This document shows, in pieces, positions 8,371-17,671 of a DNA stretch of 56,260 nucleotides. The notes beneath the pieces are model-generated. The model saw nothing but the letters and a program-made list of their open reading frames with translations, made no database searches and was not told the DNA's origin. The position numbers were made by a program, and so were the translations under genes. The DNA comes from Candidatus Woesearchaeota archaeon CG10_big_fil_rev_8_21_14_0_10_32_9. GTDB taxonomy: Archaea > Nanobdellota > Nanobdellia > Woesearchaeales > 21-14-0-10-32-9. The stretch is from assembly GCA_002762915.1 (NCBI GenBank), contig PCYF01000001.1, forward strand, positions 1 through 56,260. Direction: 5' to 3'. Positions within the stretch are counted from its first letter, which is position 1. Each line of letters opens with the position of its first letter.

Positions 8371-11300
8371 TTAAGATTCCTGTTCTTCCATAAAACTTGA
8401 TAGTCCTGTTTGTACTTCTTTATCTCTTCCAAAGACGCCTTCAATTCTTCTCTGAGTTAATTCTAAAGTTTGTTTTATGTATGAACTGACATGATATTTT
8501 TCTGCAAGCATCATGCTGTATTCCATATACTTTACTATACTTCCCTCACTTATTGTAAAAATAATTTTACCCCCGCACTGATTACATTTTCCCATCAACG
8601 GAGGACGTCTATATTTTTCATTACAGTGAACACATCTGAATTCTTGTGTTGAGAACTTTCTTAGATTTCCTTTAGTGTCTCTTATAAAATGCTTTTCAAT
8701 TATCAATCTTGCAACATCAGATTGATCAACCGCTCGCAATTTTACAGCTATATCCATTTGTGCTTGAACTTTATCCCCCATGCTAGGCAAAAGTTTGTAA
8801 GAAGAACATAAAACTCCTGCATTTATATTTGTAGTATCGTGAGTAAATCCAAAATTTTCATATTGTGCTTCAGTTCCAATTACGTTTCCTATTCTTTTCA
8901 TCTTTACATCATAGGGCATTTTGTATTGATCTGCAGCACGATATAACGCCAAAGGATACTTGTAAGCCAAATCAACGTTGAACACCATATCATCAACTTC
9001 TGCAGGCAAAACTACCGAAGTTAATACTAAAGGGGCATCCATGGTACTACCTCTAGAACTTGGAAGATATTGTTTTGAAAAATTTAAATAGGCATCCATT
9101 AATAATAAAATGCAAGATTCATCTCCATCACAATCTCTTCTCATTGCAGCATGAATATAAGGATGTGCGAAAAATGCTTGTGTTTTAGAAAAACCAACTA
9201 TTCTTGTTACTATTCCTGCAGATGTGTGAGGCGCTAACCCTATTGTCAGGTGTCCGACCAAATCTTCTTTAGATTTTAAATTATAAAATGGTTTCAAACC
9301 ATATAATTTTTCTAGTTCTTCGTCAATAAAATTTGCGGTTCTAAATAAAACTTCATCTGAGGCTTCATCCGGAGAAACTGTTGAACAAGGCAAAACTATA
9401 TCTTGAACTTTTAGCTCCAAAATTTGATCATCTTTTTCCAGAGGAAACCCATAAATGTCTTTTTTGTATCCTAATTCAATTAATTTTTTGACAGGCACGT
9501 TTATTTCTTTCGGCTTGAAATGAGTTAAAGACACCTCTGAACAATCATATCTTATTGTTCCGTCTTTATTTACGGAAAGATTGTGTTTTGCACGCAATAT
9601 TCCTTTCATCAAGTGTTCAGACATGTGTTCTTTATTGGCTGTACCTCGTACGCCTTTAATTAAATCTGGTAAAATTTTTGTGTTTAATTTTCTTTTTAAA
9701 TTTTCAATTATTTCAACTATTTTTATTTCTGTTTTTTTATATTTTGGAACTTCATGTTCGCAAGTTGTGGACTCTCCACATTGTGGACAATATTTAACTA
9801 AATCTGTTTTTGAATCGCATTTTTCACAGATTTTAAATGGAGTTATATTTGAACATTTTTTACATTTAAAGAGCTGTATTTCCGCAGTTATTCTTTTGAC
9901 ATCCATTGCAGATTGAAAACTTCTTAATCTTCCTCCTTCTTCACCAACAGGAAATAATGCATGAGGGCTTCCAGTCAATTTTCTCATCTTTGCTTTTTCA
10001 GGTCTACCCATTCTTGCTCCAATAAAAGTTCCTGACTTGTCTCTTATTTCTACTCCTGACAATTCAGTCAAAACATCAGAAGGTTTTTCGTGTTTAGATA
10101 ACATTTGTTCAAATAAAGAATCATCTTTTTTCAATTGAAAAACATAATTGAGTGCTTCTGCATGTTCATTCTCAATGACTACAAATTCATTATTAATTTG
10201 CTTGTGTGGCACACCTATTAATTCTAAAAATCTTTTTTGTTTTTCTTTTAAATTAAGAATAATTTTGTTGTCTTCTATTTTTCCTGTTTTTATCCAGACA
10301 CGAAGTTCTTTTAAATCTGCAACATTTATTGTATTCCAATAATAGAGATGAGAAGGATGTAATGAAATGTTTAACATCTTTGATATTTCTAATGCCGCAG
10401 TAAAACTTATTTTCGTTTTTAGAGGATTCTTAAGAAGTGTTGTAATTTTTTCAGGATCTATTGATACTAAATCTGATATTTTTTCAGGATCTATTGTCCA
10501 AAAAAGATTTATTGCTGCTTCTTCCAATTCTTGTATCCATATTTCTTGACAATATCCAGCAGGCACTAATTTGTGAGCTCTATCATAAAAGTCTCCATAA
10601 TTAATTAAAACATCTCCAAAATAAATTATTTCCTGCACATCATCTTTATATTTTTTAGCATCAATTTCATTATCAACGTACACAACATCTCCATTTTTTA
10701 GTTTTATAATTGGACCATCAATTGTATCACAACAAGAATATGCTGCAGCTTTACCTGGTCTTTCTACTTTTAGTTGGGTTCCTGTTGCAATAAAATTATT
10801 AGATAGAATCATTGTCGCAGGATGCACTGATTGTGCTGAGAATCCTGATGTTCTAGATCTACCATATCTTAATCTTAAACCGCCCGATCTTAATGGGTGA
10901 CCAAGAACTGGTCTTCCTCCGACTAAATCAGTTATGTATGTAAAGTCAGGAGCTAACTTTCCTGTCACTTCTTTTTTAGTTGATTTAGATTTCATTTTTG
11001 TTTGAATTTTAAGAAATTCTTCCATGAACGCCCAATGTTTCATATCCATCTCAGGACCCCACGTTCGTATTTTGGCCCAGAGTTTTGGTCCTTTCAAAGG
11101 AATACAAGAACTGTGTATTAAACAATACCCGCTTCTCAATTTATTTGTTGGAACTCTTGGTAAATCTCTTAATAAGGCACTAGAAATATTAAATTTTTCT
11201 GAAGGATCTCCAGATATTTCAACCGGTAAATGTCTTAATAAAAATTCTGTTTCTGCCTTAGAAGGAAAATATTGTAAATTGGTAACATATTCGTGATAAT

Positions 11301-11892
11301 CTTCTAATTCTGCATGACATCTTTGCACTTCTTTTTCTGTAGGATCATATTCTTGATATCCTAATTGTTTTCGCACATAATCTGCAATTATAACTGATAC
11401 TGCAGCAGCAGTTCCTCCTGCAGCTCTAATTGGTCCTGAGAAATTAATACAAAAGTATTTTCCTTTTCCATCTAATCTATCTTTTATTTCTAGCGTGGTA
11501 AACCCTTCTAAAGGCGCAGATACAACTCCTAAAGTCACATAGGCAAATCCTGTTCTTATTCCTACTTCCATTGCTTCGGTTTTATTTTTAAAAGTGCAAA
11601 ATTTTTCTTGAGCAATTTCTAAGGCTATTTTTAATGCGACTCTCCAATCTAACGGAGAGTATATTTCTTCAAGTTCAATTATTCTTTTTATTGCTCCTGA
11701 TTCAGACAACTGAGGAGCTACAGCAGATATTAATCCTATTACCCTTTCTGCTAAATTTTCAGCTAACTTTACTTCAACAAAATCTTCAGGATCGTATCCT
11801 TTCTTTTTTGCTTCTGAGGCTAGTTTATATTCTTTTAGAGCTTCTTTTTTAAGTTCTTCAAAATATTCTTGTACTTGTTTAGATGCAATCAT
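8371..11892 (-). CDS. polC: DNA polymerase D large subunit DP2
   Basis: An 1173-residue catalytic subunit of family D polymerase, the replicative polymerase in most archaea outside the Crenarchaeota. It has the double-psi-barrel active site with RRDCDGDE (918-925), giving catalytic D920 and D922. There are cysteine clusters at about 677-711 (CKKC, CEKC, CPQC, C) and at 1087-1107 (CVHC, CNQC). The C-terminal QTGLSSFM (about 1161-1168) resembles a PCNA-interacting PIP box. No intein interrupts it, although many DP2 genes carry one. It starts 1 nt after the DP1 stop, implying translational coupling. Confidence 0.98.
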   Translation of the reverse strand: MIASKQVQEYFEELKKEALKEYKLASEAKKKGYDPEDFVEVKLAENLAERVIGLISAVAPQLSESGAIKRIIELEEIYSPLDWRVALKIALEIAQEKFCTFKNKTEAMEVGIRTGFAYVTLGVVSAPLEGFTTLEIKDRLDGKGKYFCINFSGPIRAAGGTAAAVSVIIADYVRKQLGYQEYDPTEKEVQRCHAELEDYHEYVTNLQYFPSKAETEFLLRHLPVEISGDPSEKFNISSALLRDLPRVPTNKLRSGYCLIHSSCIPLKGPKLWAKIRTWGPEMDMKHWAFMEEFLKIQTKMKSKSTKKEVTGKLAPDFTYITDLVGGRPVLGHPLRSGGLRLRYGRSRTSGFSAQSVHPATMILSNNFIATGTQLKVERPGKAAAYSCCDTIDGPIIKLKNGDVVYVDNEIDAKKYKDDVQEIIYFGDVLINYGDFYDRAHKLVPAGYCQEIWIQELEEAAINLFWTIDPEKISDLVSIDPEKITTLLKNPLKTKISFTAALEISKMLNISLHPSHLYYWNTINVADLKELRVWIKTGKIEDNKIILNLKEKQKRFLELIGVPHKQINNEFVVIENEHAEALNYVFQLKKDDSLFEQMLSKHEKPSDVLTELSGVEIRDKSGTFIGARMGRPEKAKMRKLTGSPHALFPVGEEGGRLRSFQSAMDVKRITAEIQLFKCKKCSNITPFKICEKCDSKTDLVKYCPQCGESTTCEHEVPKYKKTEIKIVEIIENLKRKLNTKILPDLIKGVRGTANKEHMSEHLMKGILRAKHNLSVNKDGTIRYDCSEVSLTHFKPKEINVPVKKLIELGYKKDIYGFPLEKDDQILELKVQDIVLPCSTVSPDEASDEVLFRTANFIDEELEKLYGLKPFYNLKSKEDLVGHLTIGLAPHTSAGIVTRIVGFSKTQAFFAHPYIHAAMRRDCDGDESCILLLMDAYLNFSKQYLPSSRGSTMDAPLVLTSVVLPAEVDDMVFNVDLAYKYPLALYRAADQYKMPYDVKMKRIGNVIGTEAQYENFGFTHDTTNINAGVLCSSYKLLPSMGDKVQAQMDIAVKLRAVDQSDVARLIIEKHFIRDTKGNLRKFSTQEFRCVHCNEKYRRPPLMGKCNQCGGKIIFTISEGSIVKYMEYSMMLAEKYHVSSYIKQTLELTQRRIEGVFGRDKEVQTGLSSFMEEQES

Positions 11893-11893
11893 T

Positions 11894-13408
11894 TTATGTC
11901 ATTTTTTTAAGTTCTTTAACTTCTTTGTTGATTTCTTCTTCTTTTTCTTTTGATTTTTTTGTAAGGAAATTCATTATTTTAACATCTCTGGTTTTTAAGT
12001 TTATAATTGGTATTCTTGCAGGAAGAGGTTCTAAACCTCTTTTAATTTGATCGTCAGTTGTTTCAGTCCAACATGACGCATTTACTAAAGTAACATTTCT
12101 ATAACTCGAAACGCTAGATCTATGAATGTGTCCTGTTATAAAGAAATCAGGAACGGCATCTATTAAAAGAAAGTCCTCTTCGGAATCAGGAAGATACAAT
12201 GTGGATTTGTGTGTTGGTGCTAAATGTCTTCTTTGTAACAAAAATTTCATTATTAAATCTGATCTTTTTTGTCCTCCTGCCTCTCTTATTGAAGGAACAT
12301 TTTCAGAATAATAAATTAAAGAGCCTCCATGATATAATAAAAAGTCAAATCCTGGAAAGTCATCTTTAGCACCCACATTAACTTGTGCCGGATTTGATAC
12401 TATTGTTATGTTTGGCATTGCCCATATTGCCTCAGCCATATCTTTGAATGGTCTTTCTTGAGGTTCGGATAGTCTTCCTGCGTCGTGATTTCCTGACATA
12501 ACAACCAATTTTATTGTTTGAGGAATTTTTTTTAACCAATTTGCGGCTTCTTGATACTGTTCTTTTATATCAAGTATTTCTAGATCTGCTTCTTGTCCAG
12601 GATATATTCCCACACCTTCAACAATATCTCCTGTTAGTATCAAGTATTTAGTTTTTTGCGCAATTGTTCGTTGTTCTTCGTTACCTAACTCTCCGTTAAT
12701 CCAATGAATAAATTTTGTAAATTCTTCTTTCATAAAATGTTTAGAACCGAAGTGAGTGTCTCCTAACAACACAACATATTCTTCTTCTTTTTGTTTTTTT
12801 AATTCTTTACTTAATGGAATATCCGGAAAAACAATTTTTTCTATAAATAGTGCTTTATTTATTATTACTCCAACAACACCTATAACTTCATCCAACACAA
12901 GGTCATTAGATGTTTGATATAGTTCTTTGTTTTTTTCTGTTTCTTTCACTATTGCAGTTATTGTTCCAGTTAGATCTTCCAATTTAATTATCAAAGAATT
13001 GTTTTTTGTTAGTGATTTATCTTGAATCATTCCTATTATTGTTACCCGTTCATTATTGTTTTTGTTTACAAGACGAGAAATTGAAGTTATTCCTTGCAAA
13101 TCTTGTCTATATTTAAGCATCTGGGTTATATTTTTAAATCTTAAATTAAATACCGAAACAAAATCTTGAAAAGTCCTTTTCTTCGGAGGCTTATCATATG
13201 ATTTTATTATTTTTATTTTATGCTCATCTTTACTTTTTTGTTTTTCTTCGAAGTCTCTAAGTACTTTTTCATCTAAAAAATCTAGAGTTTCTCCATATTC
13301 TTCAACTAAAGAATTTAAAAGAAGTTCATCTATTTCTTTATCAAGTATTTCCGGGCTTATTAATACTCCTTTTTCTATTAGTTTTGATAGTGTTTGTGAA
13401 GAAGTCAT
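11894..13408 (-). CDS. polB: DNA polymerase D small subunit DP1 (3'-5' exonuclease)
   Basis: A 504-residue proofreading subunit of PolD. Residues about 115-200 form an OB fold (RVTIIGMIQDKS). The calcineurin-like phosphoesterase domain keeps all metal ligands: D217-T-H219 (GDTHFG), D261 (GDIVEG), N307-H308 (SGNHDAG), H360 (LYHGG) and H427-x-H429 (GHIHRS). The exonuclease is therefore probably active. The N-terminal 90 residues are charged and probably tether DP2 or PCNA. It lies between orc1/cdc6 and DP2 with 1-nt gaps on both sides. Confidence 0.97.
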   Translation of the reverse strand: MTSSQTLSKLIEKGVLISPEILDKEIDELLLNSLVEEYGETLDFLDEKVLRDFEEKQKSKDEHKIKIIKSYDKPPKKRTFQDFVSVFNLRFKNITQMLKYRQDLQGITSISRLVNKNNNERVTIIGMIQDKSLTKNNSLIIKLEDLTGTITAIVKETEKNKELYQTSNDLVLDEVIGVVGVIINKALFIEKIVFPDIPLSKELKKQKEEEYVVLLGDTHFGSKHFMKEEFTKFIHWINGELGNEEQRTIAQKTKYLILTGDIVEGVGIYPGQEADLEILDIKEQYQEAANWLKKIPQTIKLVVMSGNHDAGRLSEPQERPFKDMAEAIWAMPNITIVSNPAQVNVGAKDDFPGFDFLLYHGGSLIYYSENVPSIREAGGQKRSDLIMKFLLQRRHLAPTHKSTLYLPDSEEDFLLIDAVPDFFITGHIHRSSVSSYRNVTLVNASCWTETTDDQIKRGLEPLPARIPIINLKTRDVKIMNFLTKKSKEKEEEINKEVKELKKMT

Positions 13409-13409
13409 C

Positions 13410-14630
13410 TTACTTTCCTTCTTTTATTTCTAGTTCTTCTTCTAATATTTGCATTATTTTTCTCTCAATTACTGCAGGTAAAGAAATACTTATTTCTCTT
13501 GTTCTTCCGAATCTTCCTTTACTTATTACTTTTGTATTTATTATTCCTAACATGTCAAGTTCGGCTATAATATCCGAAACTCTTCTTTGGGTTAAAGGTC
13601 TTAAACCTGTTTTGTTACAAATGTTTTTGTATAATTCGTAAATATCTCCTGTTAAAATTTCAGATTTTTTATTTTGACTTAATATGAGTATTGGATATAG
13701 TGTTGCTTGAAATTGTTTGGGATGCGTTTTTACCATATCTACTAATCTATCGCGCTCTATTTTATCTTCTGCTTCATCTATGTTTTCTATTTTTACTTGA
13801 TCTTGATTTTTTCTTTCCGCTAATTCTCCTGCAACTCTTAACAATTCTAAAGCCCTCCTGGCATCCCCGTGTTCTCTTGCGGCGTATGCTGCACATTTCT
13901 GAAGAACTCCATCTTCTATTATGTCTTGTTTGAATGCTTTAGCCGCTCTTTTTTTTAGAATGTCTTGAATTTGCATTGCATTATATGGTGGAAAAACAAT
14001 TTCTTCTTCTGATAAAGAAGATTTAACTCTCGGATCTAAGTTGTTTGCAAACATTAAATCATTAGATATTCCTATTATTGATAATTGTGATTTTTTTAGT
14101 TCGGAATTTATTCTTGTTAAATTATAAATTATTTCATCGCCTGCTTTTTTTATTAATTGATCTATTTCATCTAAAATTAAGATTATTATTTTTTCTTCAG
14201 CATCAAGTGCTTGAAAAAAGATGTTATATACTTCATCTGTTGGTAATCCTGTAGGAGGAACTGCTTTTCCAAAAAATCTTGCTAATTCAGCAATTAGTCT
14301 GTATTCTGTGTCTGCTATTTTTTTTAATTTACAATTTAGATAAAATATTTGTAAAGGCAGTCCTTTTTCTTTTGAAATATTTTCCATTTGTTCTGCAACA
14401 TATCTGGAAACCAAGGTTTTTCCTGTTCCTGTTTTACCATAAACAAACAAATTTGAGGGTTTTTCTAATTTTAGTGCTGGCGCCAAGATCTGTGCTATTT
14501 GTGCTATTTGTTCATCTCTGTGACTTATTTCTCCAGGTATATATGAAGATTGTAATACTTTTTTATTGTCGAAGATTGTGTCTTTTTTTAGAAATTTCTC
14601 GAAGAATAAATTTAAGTTGTTCTGAACCAT
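13410..14630 (-). CDS. cdc6: Origin recognition protein Orc1/Cdc6
   Basis: A 406-residue archaeal initiator that binds ORB elements and loads MCM. The AAA+ domain has Walker A GKTGTGKT (65-72), Walker B IILILDEIDQL (about 152-162) and a sensor-1 region around GISNDLMF. The C-terminal winged helix (about 310-400, with TGLRPLTQRRVSDII) would contact the ORB G-string. It opens an operon with DP1 and DP2. Its start lies 88 bp from an ORB at the edge of the AT-rich segment, the usual arrangement of an initiator beside its own origin. It is the only Orc1 gene in the window. Confidence 0.97.
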   Translation of the reverse strand: MVQNNLNLFFEKFLKKDTIFDNKKVLQSSYIPGEISHRDEQIAQIAQILAPALKLEKPSNLFVYGKTGTGKTLVSRYVAEQMENISKEKGLPLQIFYLNCKLKKIADTEYRLIAELARFFGKAVPPTGLPTDEVYNIFFQALDAEEKIIILILDEIDQLIKKAGDEIIYNLTRINSELKKSQLSIIGISNDLMFANNLDPRVKSSLSEEEIVFPPYNAMQIQDILKKRAAKAFKQDIIEDGVLQKCAAYAAREHGDARRALELLRVAGELAERKNQDQVKIENIDEAEDKIERDRLVDMVKTHPKQFQATLYPILILSQNKKSEILTGDIYELYKNICNKTGLRPLTQRRVSDIIAELDMLGIINTKVISKGRFGRTREISISLPAVIERKIMQILEEELEIKEGK

Positions 14631-14650
14631 ACTTCCAAGAGAAATATAGG

Positions 14651-14660
14651 TTATATAAAT
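14651..14660 (-). promoter_or_regulatory. TATA box of the cdc6-DP1-DP2 operon
   Basis: On the minus strand the sequence reads ATTTATATAA, centred about 25 nt upstream of the cdc6 ATG, so transcription should begin at or next to the start codon. The nearby ORB (14718-14737) lies 58 bp further upstream, close enough for Orc1 binding to affect the promoter. Confidence 0.6.
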
Positions 14661-14717
14661 ATTCTTCTTCTGGAACCTATGTTATTTAAAATATTGTATT
14701 TAAAACTAGCACCCCTA

Positions 14718-14737
14718 CCCCTGTGTTTCTTATGGAG
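14718..14737 (-). other. ORB, left side of oriC
   Basis: The plus strand reads CCCCTGTGTTTCTTATGGAG. Reversed it is CTCCATAAGAAAC, then ACAGGGG, matching the archaeal ORB core and G-string. One base differs in the core (GAAAC preceded by A instead of G). A second CCCCT lies just outside at 14712-14716. Confidence 0.7.
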
Positions 14738-14887
14738 TTTTTATATTTTGAAAAAGTTCTGGTGTTTTTTGAGTTATTTTTAGACAGTTTTTGTATCCTT
14801 TTGTATTTTTTAATACTTTTTTACTGTTTTAACAAGATTGACATAAGCACAAAGTTTCTCAGTTTGTTCTTATTCTCTTCTAAATCG

Positions 14888-14925
<38 letters not shown>

Positions 14926-15006
14926 ATAAATATATAATATAACTTCCATATAGAAACTAAATGTTTTTTAAAAATAAAACAATAATAAACTTAATTATAT
15001 TAAAAC

Positions 15007-15060
15007 TAAATAAATTAAAATTAATAATAAAATTAAATAAATTAAAATTAATAATAAAAT
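15007..15060. repeat. Two perfect tandem copies of an AT-only 27-mer
   Basis: The 27-bp unit starting TAAATAAATTAAAATTAATA is repeated exactly at 15007-15033 and 15034-15060, with a few bases of a third copy after it. It lies inside the candidate unwinding element. Confidence 0.85.
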
Positions 15061-15302
15061 TAAACATATTAAAGTAATAATTATAATAAATATTTTTTAT
15101 ATAATATAATTAAATATAATAAATAAAATAATAAAACAAAAATGATGACAATCAATTTTATTTATATTTGCAGAAAAAATATGTTTGTTTGATATATTAA
15201 ATAACAAACAGATCTCATTTTTTAAATTAAAAAATAACAAAAAAATTTTATATATCCATTAAATTAAGTGACTCAACAACTCAAGTTTATTATTAATTTT
15301 AG

Positions 15303-15324
15303 TTCTAAAGGAAACAGAGGGGTG
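15303..15324 (+). other. ORB, right side of oriC
   Basis: The core GGAAAC (15310-15315) followed by AGAGGGGTG (15316-15324) matches the second half of the ORB exactly, including the G-string. The upstream half (TTCTAAA) is degenerate relative to CTCCAC. It faces away from the AT-rich segment, opposite to the left ORB. Confidence 0.6.
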
Positions 15325-15347
15325 AGAGTAAAGATGATATTTAATAA

Positions 15348-17018
15348 CTACAACTCTAAAATTTTTTCTTGAATTATTCTCGACAATTTATCAACATCTA
15401 TCTCTAAAATTGAAATAGGAAAATCTATTTCAAAGTGATTTAATACGTTAGGATGAATCTCTCCAACACAACCTATTTCTTCTTTATTAACAATTATTTT
15501 AGCTGATCTACCCTCAATATAAATTTCTTCTTTAACTCTAATAAGTGAATATTCAACATTAAAGCTGTTTAGTAAAGAATCTAATTCTTGTTTGATTGTT
15601 GTAAAGGATACATTTTCTCCACAAGCAGAAATACATAAAGAGTTTTGTTCTTCAACCAACGTGTCTTTTTTTTCATTTTTCATAAATATTGTTCCTATTT
15701 CAAAAAAGAATTGAGGGTACTCATAATGCTTGTTGCTTTTGTATGTTCTTAATACAGAAGGTATTAAGCTTTTTCTTAATGAATCGTATTCTGAAGATAA
15801 AGAATTTTTTATTTTAACAACATTCTTTAATTTTAGCTGTTTTTGTTCTTCTGAATTTATTAAAGAAAAATTGAATATCTCAATATATTGGGTTCCTATT
15901 AATATTTCTCTTATTTTTCTTTTTAATTTTTCTATAAATAGTTCTTTTCCTGTTGTTGAAGGTCTCTGAGGATCTTCTTTAATGTTTTCAAAACCATAAG
16001 CTATAACTATGTCTTCAACTAAATCAATTGGGTGTAGAACATCAGTTCTATAAGATGGAATGCTTACGTTTATTTTTGTATTTCCTTCTGCATCAAAACC
16101 CATTTTTTTAAGTAATTTAATTATTTCAGTAGATTTAAGATGTGTTCCTAAGTACTTAGAAACATAATCTTGCTCAAGATACATTTGTTCAGGAACAAAA
16201 GACGGAGTTATCTCTGTTTTTGAGTCATATTTTACTTTTACTTCAAAAAGCTCTCCACCCATGTCTGCAAATGCTGTGGAAAGCATATTAATTGCTTTAG
16301 AAACTACGTTAAAATTAAATCCAGAACATTCTATAAACACTTCTTTTGTTTTTACGTCAACTTTTCCTGTTTGTTCAGAATTGATAATTGGAGGCATACT
16401 TAATATTTGATTTTTTGAATCAATAAATACAGGAAATTTTGGTTTATTCTCGAGCAAATAGCCATATTCTTTTCCTGTTTTATGTTGTTTTAATATCTGA
16501 GTTCCCGTAAAACTTTTATTTTCTCCTAAAGGCACGAATTTAATTTCTTCAGGCTTTAGCGCAGTATATGTGATAGGAAAACTTATTTTAGTTAAAGGAT
16601 ACACACCTATTGCACATCTTTTTCTGTTTCGTCCATAAGTTACATGTAGTTTTTCTTGAATTGCAATTATATTCAATAATTTTTCTTCGTTAAGCTTAAG
16701 ATTTTTTACAACAACGCAAGCAGTATAAGGCCTTATTTCTTTAACATCTTTTTGTACAACGACTTGATAGGATGATTTTTTTGCACTATATTTCTTTAAG
16801 CCTGAATCAAAACCCATAAATGTTTTGAGGGCTCTTGCAAATCCCTCCTCCGAAAGAAGATCTGGCCTATTAGGAAATATTTCCACAACAATATTTTCTT
16901 TGGTAATTTCTTCTAAATCTGTACCTAAATAACTAATTCTGTCTTTCAAGACTTCATCTGGTATTTTTTTTCCTAATAAATCCAGTATTCTATTTTTGTT
17001 TAGAGTTATTGTTGGCAT
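15348..17018 (-). CDS. pheT: Phenylalanyl-tRNA synthetase beta subunit
   Basis: A 556-residue PheT of the shorter archaeal/eukaryal type. It charges tRNA-Phe as an alpha2-beta2 enzyme with PheS. The B3/B4 domain carries the editing function; the B5 domain shows HPIDLVEDIVIAYGFENIK (about 326-344), and a C-terminal catalytic-like domain follows (FNFSLINSEE, PQFFFEIG). It starts 1 nt after the LOG-family gene's stop, and its 3' end is next to the right ORB of oriC. Length and order fit the family. Confidence 0.96.
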   Translation of the reverse strand: MPTITLNKNRILDLLGKKIPDEVLKDRISYLGTDLEEITKENIVVEIFPNRPDLLSEEGFARALKTFMGFDSGLKKYSAKKSSYQVVVQKDVKEIRPYTACVVVKNLKLNEEKLLNIIAIQEKLHVTYGRNRKRCAIGVYPLTKISFPITYTALKPEEIKFVPLGENKSFTGTQILKQHKTGKEYGYLLENKPKFPVFIDSKNQILSMPPIINSEQTGKVDVKTKEVFIECSGFNFNVVSKAINMLSTAFADMGGELFEVKVKYDSKTEITPSFVPEQMYLEQDYVSKYLGTHLKSTEIIKLLKKMGFDAEGNTKINVSIPSYRTDVLHPIDLVEDIVIAYGFENIKEDPQRPSTTGKELFIEKLKRKIREILIGTQYIEIFNFSLINSEEQKQLKLKNVVKIKNSLSSEYDSLRKSLIPSVLRTYKSNKHYEYPQFFFEIGTIFMKNEKKDTLVEEQNSLCISACGENVSFTTIKQELDSLLNSFNVEYSLIRVKEEIYIEGRSAKIIVNKEEIGCVGEIHPNVLNHFEIDFPISILEIDVDKLSRIIQEKILEL

Positions 17019-17019
17019 T

Positions 17020-17664
17020 TTATTTCATTTTTTTTGTTAATTTTATTTTTGAGTTTTTACTCTCTTCTGTATCTTGTAAATCGTCGTCTAAAGGTGTTGT
17101 CACATTTTTGTTTTTTGAGTGTTTTTTAATCAATTTTAATATTAAGTCTACTGCTTCTTTTGCAGTATTTGCACCATATATGAACTCAGTTTTTCTTACG
17201 TCAAAATATTTGTTTGTTAATTCTTTTGCTATGCCTCCGCTGGGCGTTAATGCAACTAGCGGTTTGTTCATCATATATGCATAAGTTGCTTCATTTAATG
17301 TTCCTGCACCGCCACCTACAATTATTGCACCATCGCAACTGTTTAGGTTTATGCTGTTTCTGGACCAGCCAATTCCTGTTGCTACAACAACATCAGCATA
17401 ATCATTTACTTTGTTAAGATTTTCCCAAGGAATTATTGCAAGTGTTTTTCCTTTGTGCTTTTTAGCTCCTTTTAATGCCGCCTCCATAACTCCCAAACCA
17501 CCTCCGGTTAAGGTTAGAGCTTTTCTTTTTGCTATTTCCTCTCCAACTTCAAAGGCAAGATTATATGCTTCAGGGGTCGTTATGGCTTTACTAGAACCAA
17601 GAACAACTATTTGTAGTTGTCTTTTCACTTTCGGAATTTTCATTTTTTGATATTTGTTTTTCAT
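17020..17664 (-). CDS. LOG-family (TIGR00725-like) Rossmann nucleotide-binding protein
   Basis: A 214-residue protein of the LOG/'lysine decarboxylase-like' superfamily. It has an N-terminal Rossmann strand (LQIVVLGSS), GGGLGVMEAALKGA (about 55-68) and the signature VGGGAGTLNEATYA (about 117-130), equivalent to PGGxGTxxE. Plant and bacterial relatives hydrolyse nucleoside monophosphates such as cytokinin ribotides; this short type is usually uncharacterised. A charged C-terminal tail extends past the fold. It is sandwiched between pheS (7-bp gap) and pheT (1-bp gap), so it is cotranscribed with them. Confidence 0.85.
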   Translation of the reverse strand: MKNKYQKMKIPKVKRQLQIVVLGSSKAITTPEAYNLAFEVGEEIAKRKALTLTGGGLGVMEAALKGAKKHKGKTLAIIPWENLNKVNDYADVVVATGIGWSRNSINLNSCDGAIIVGGGAGTLNEATYAYMMNKPLVALTPSGGIAKELTNKYFDVRKTEFIYGANTAKEAVDLILKLIKKHSKNKNVTTPLDDDLQDTEESKNSKIKLTKKMK

Positions 17665-17671
17665 TTTATCC

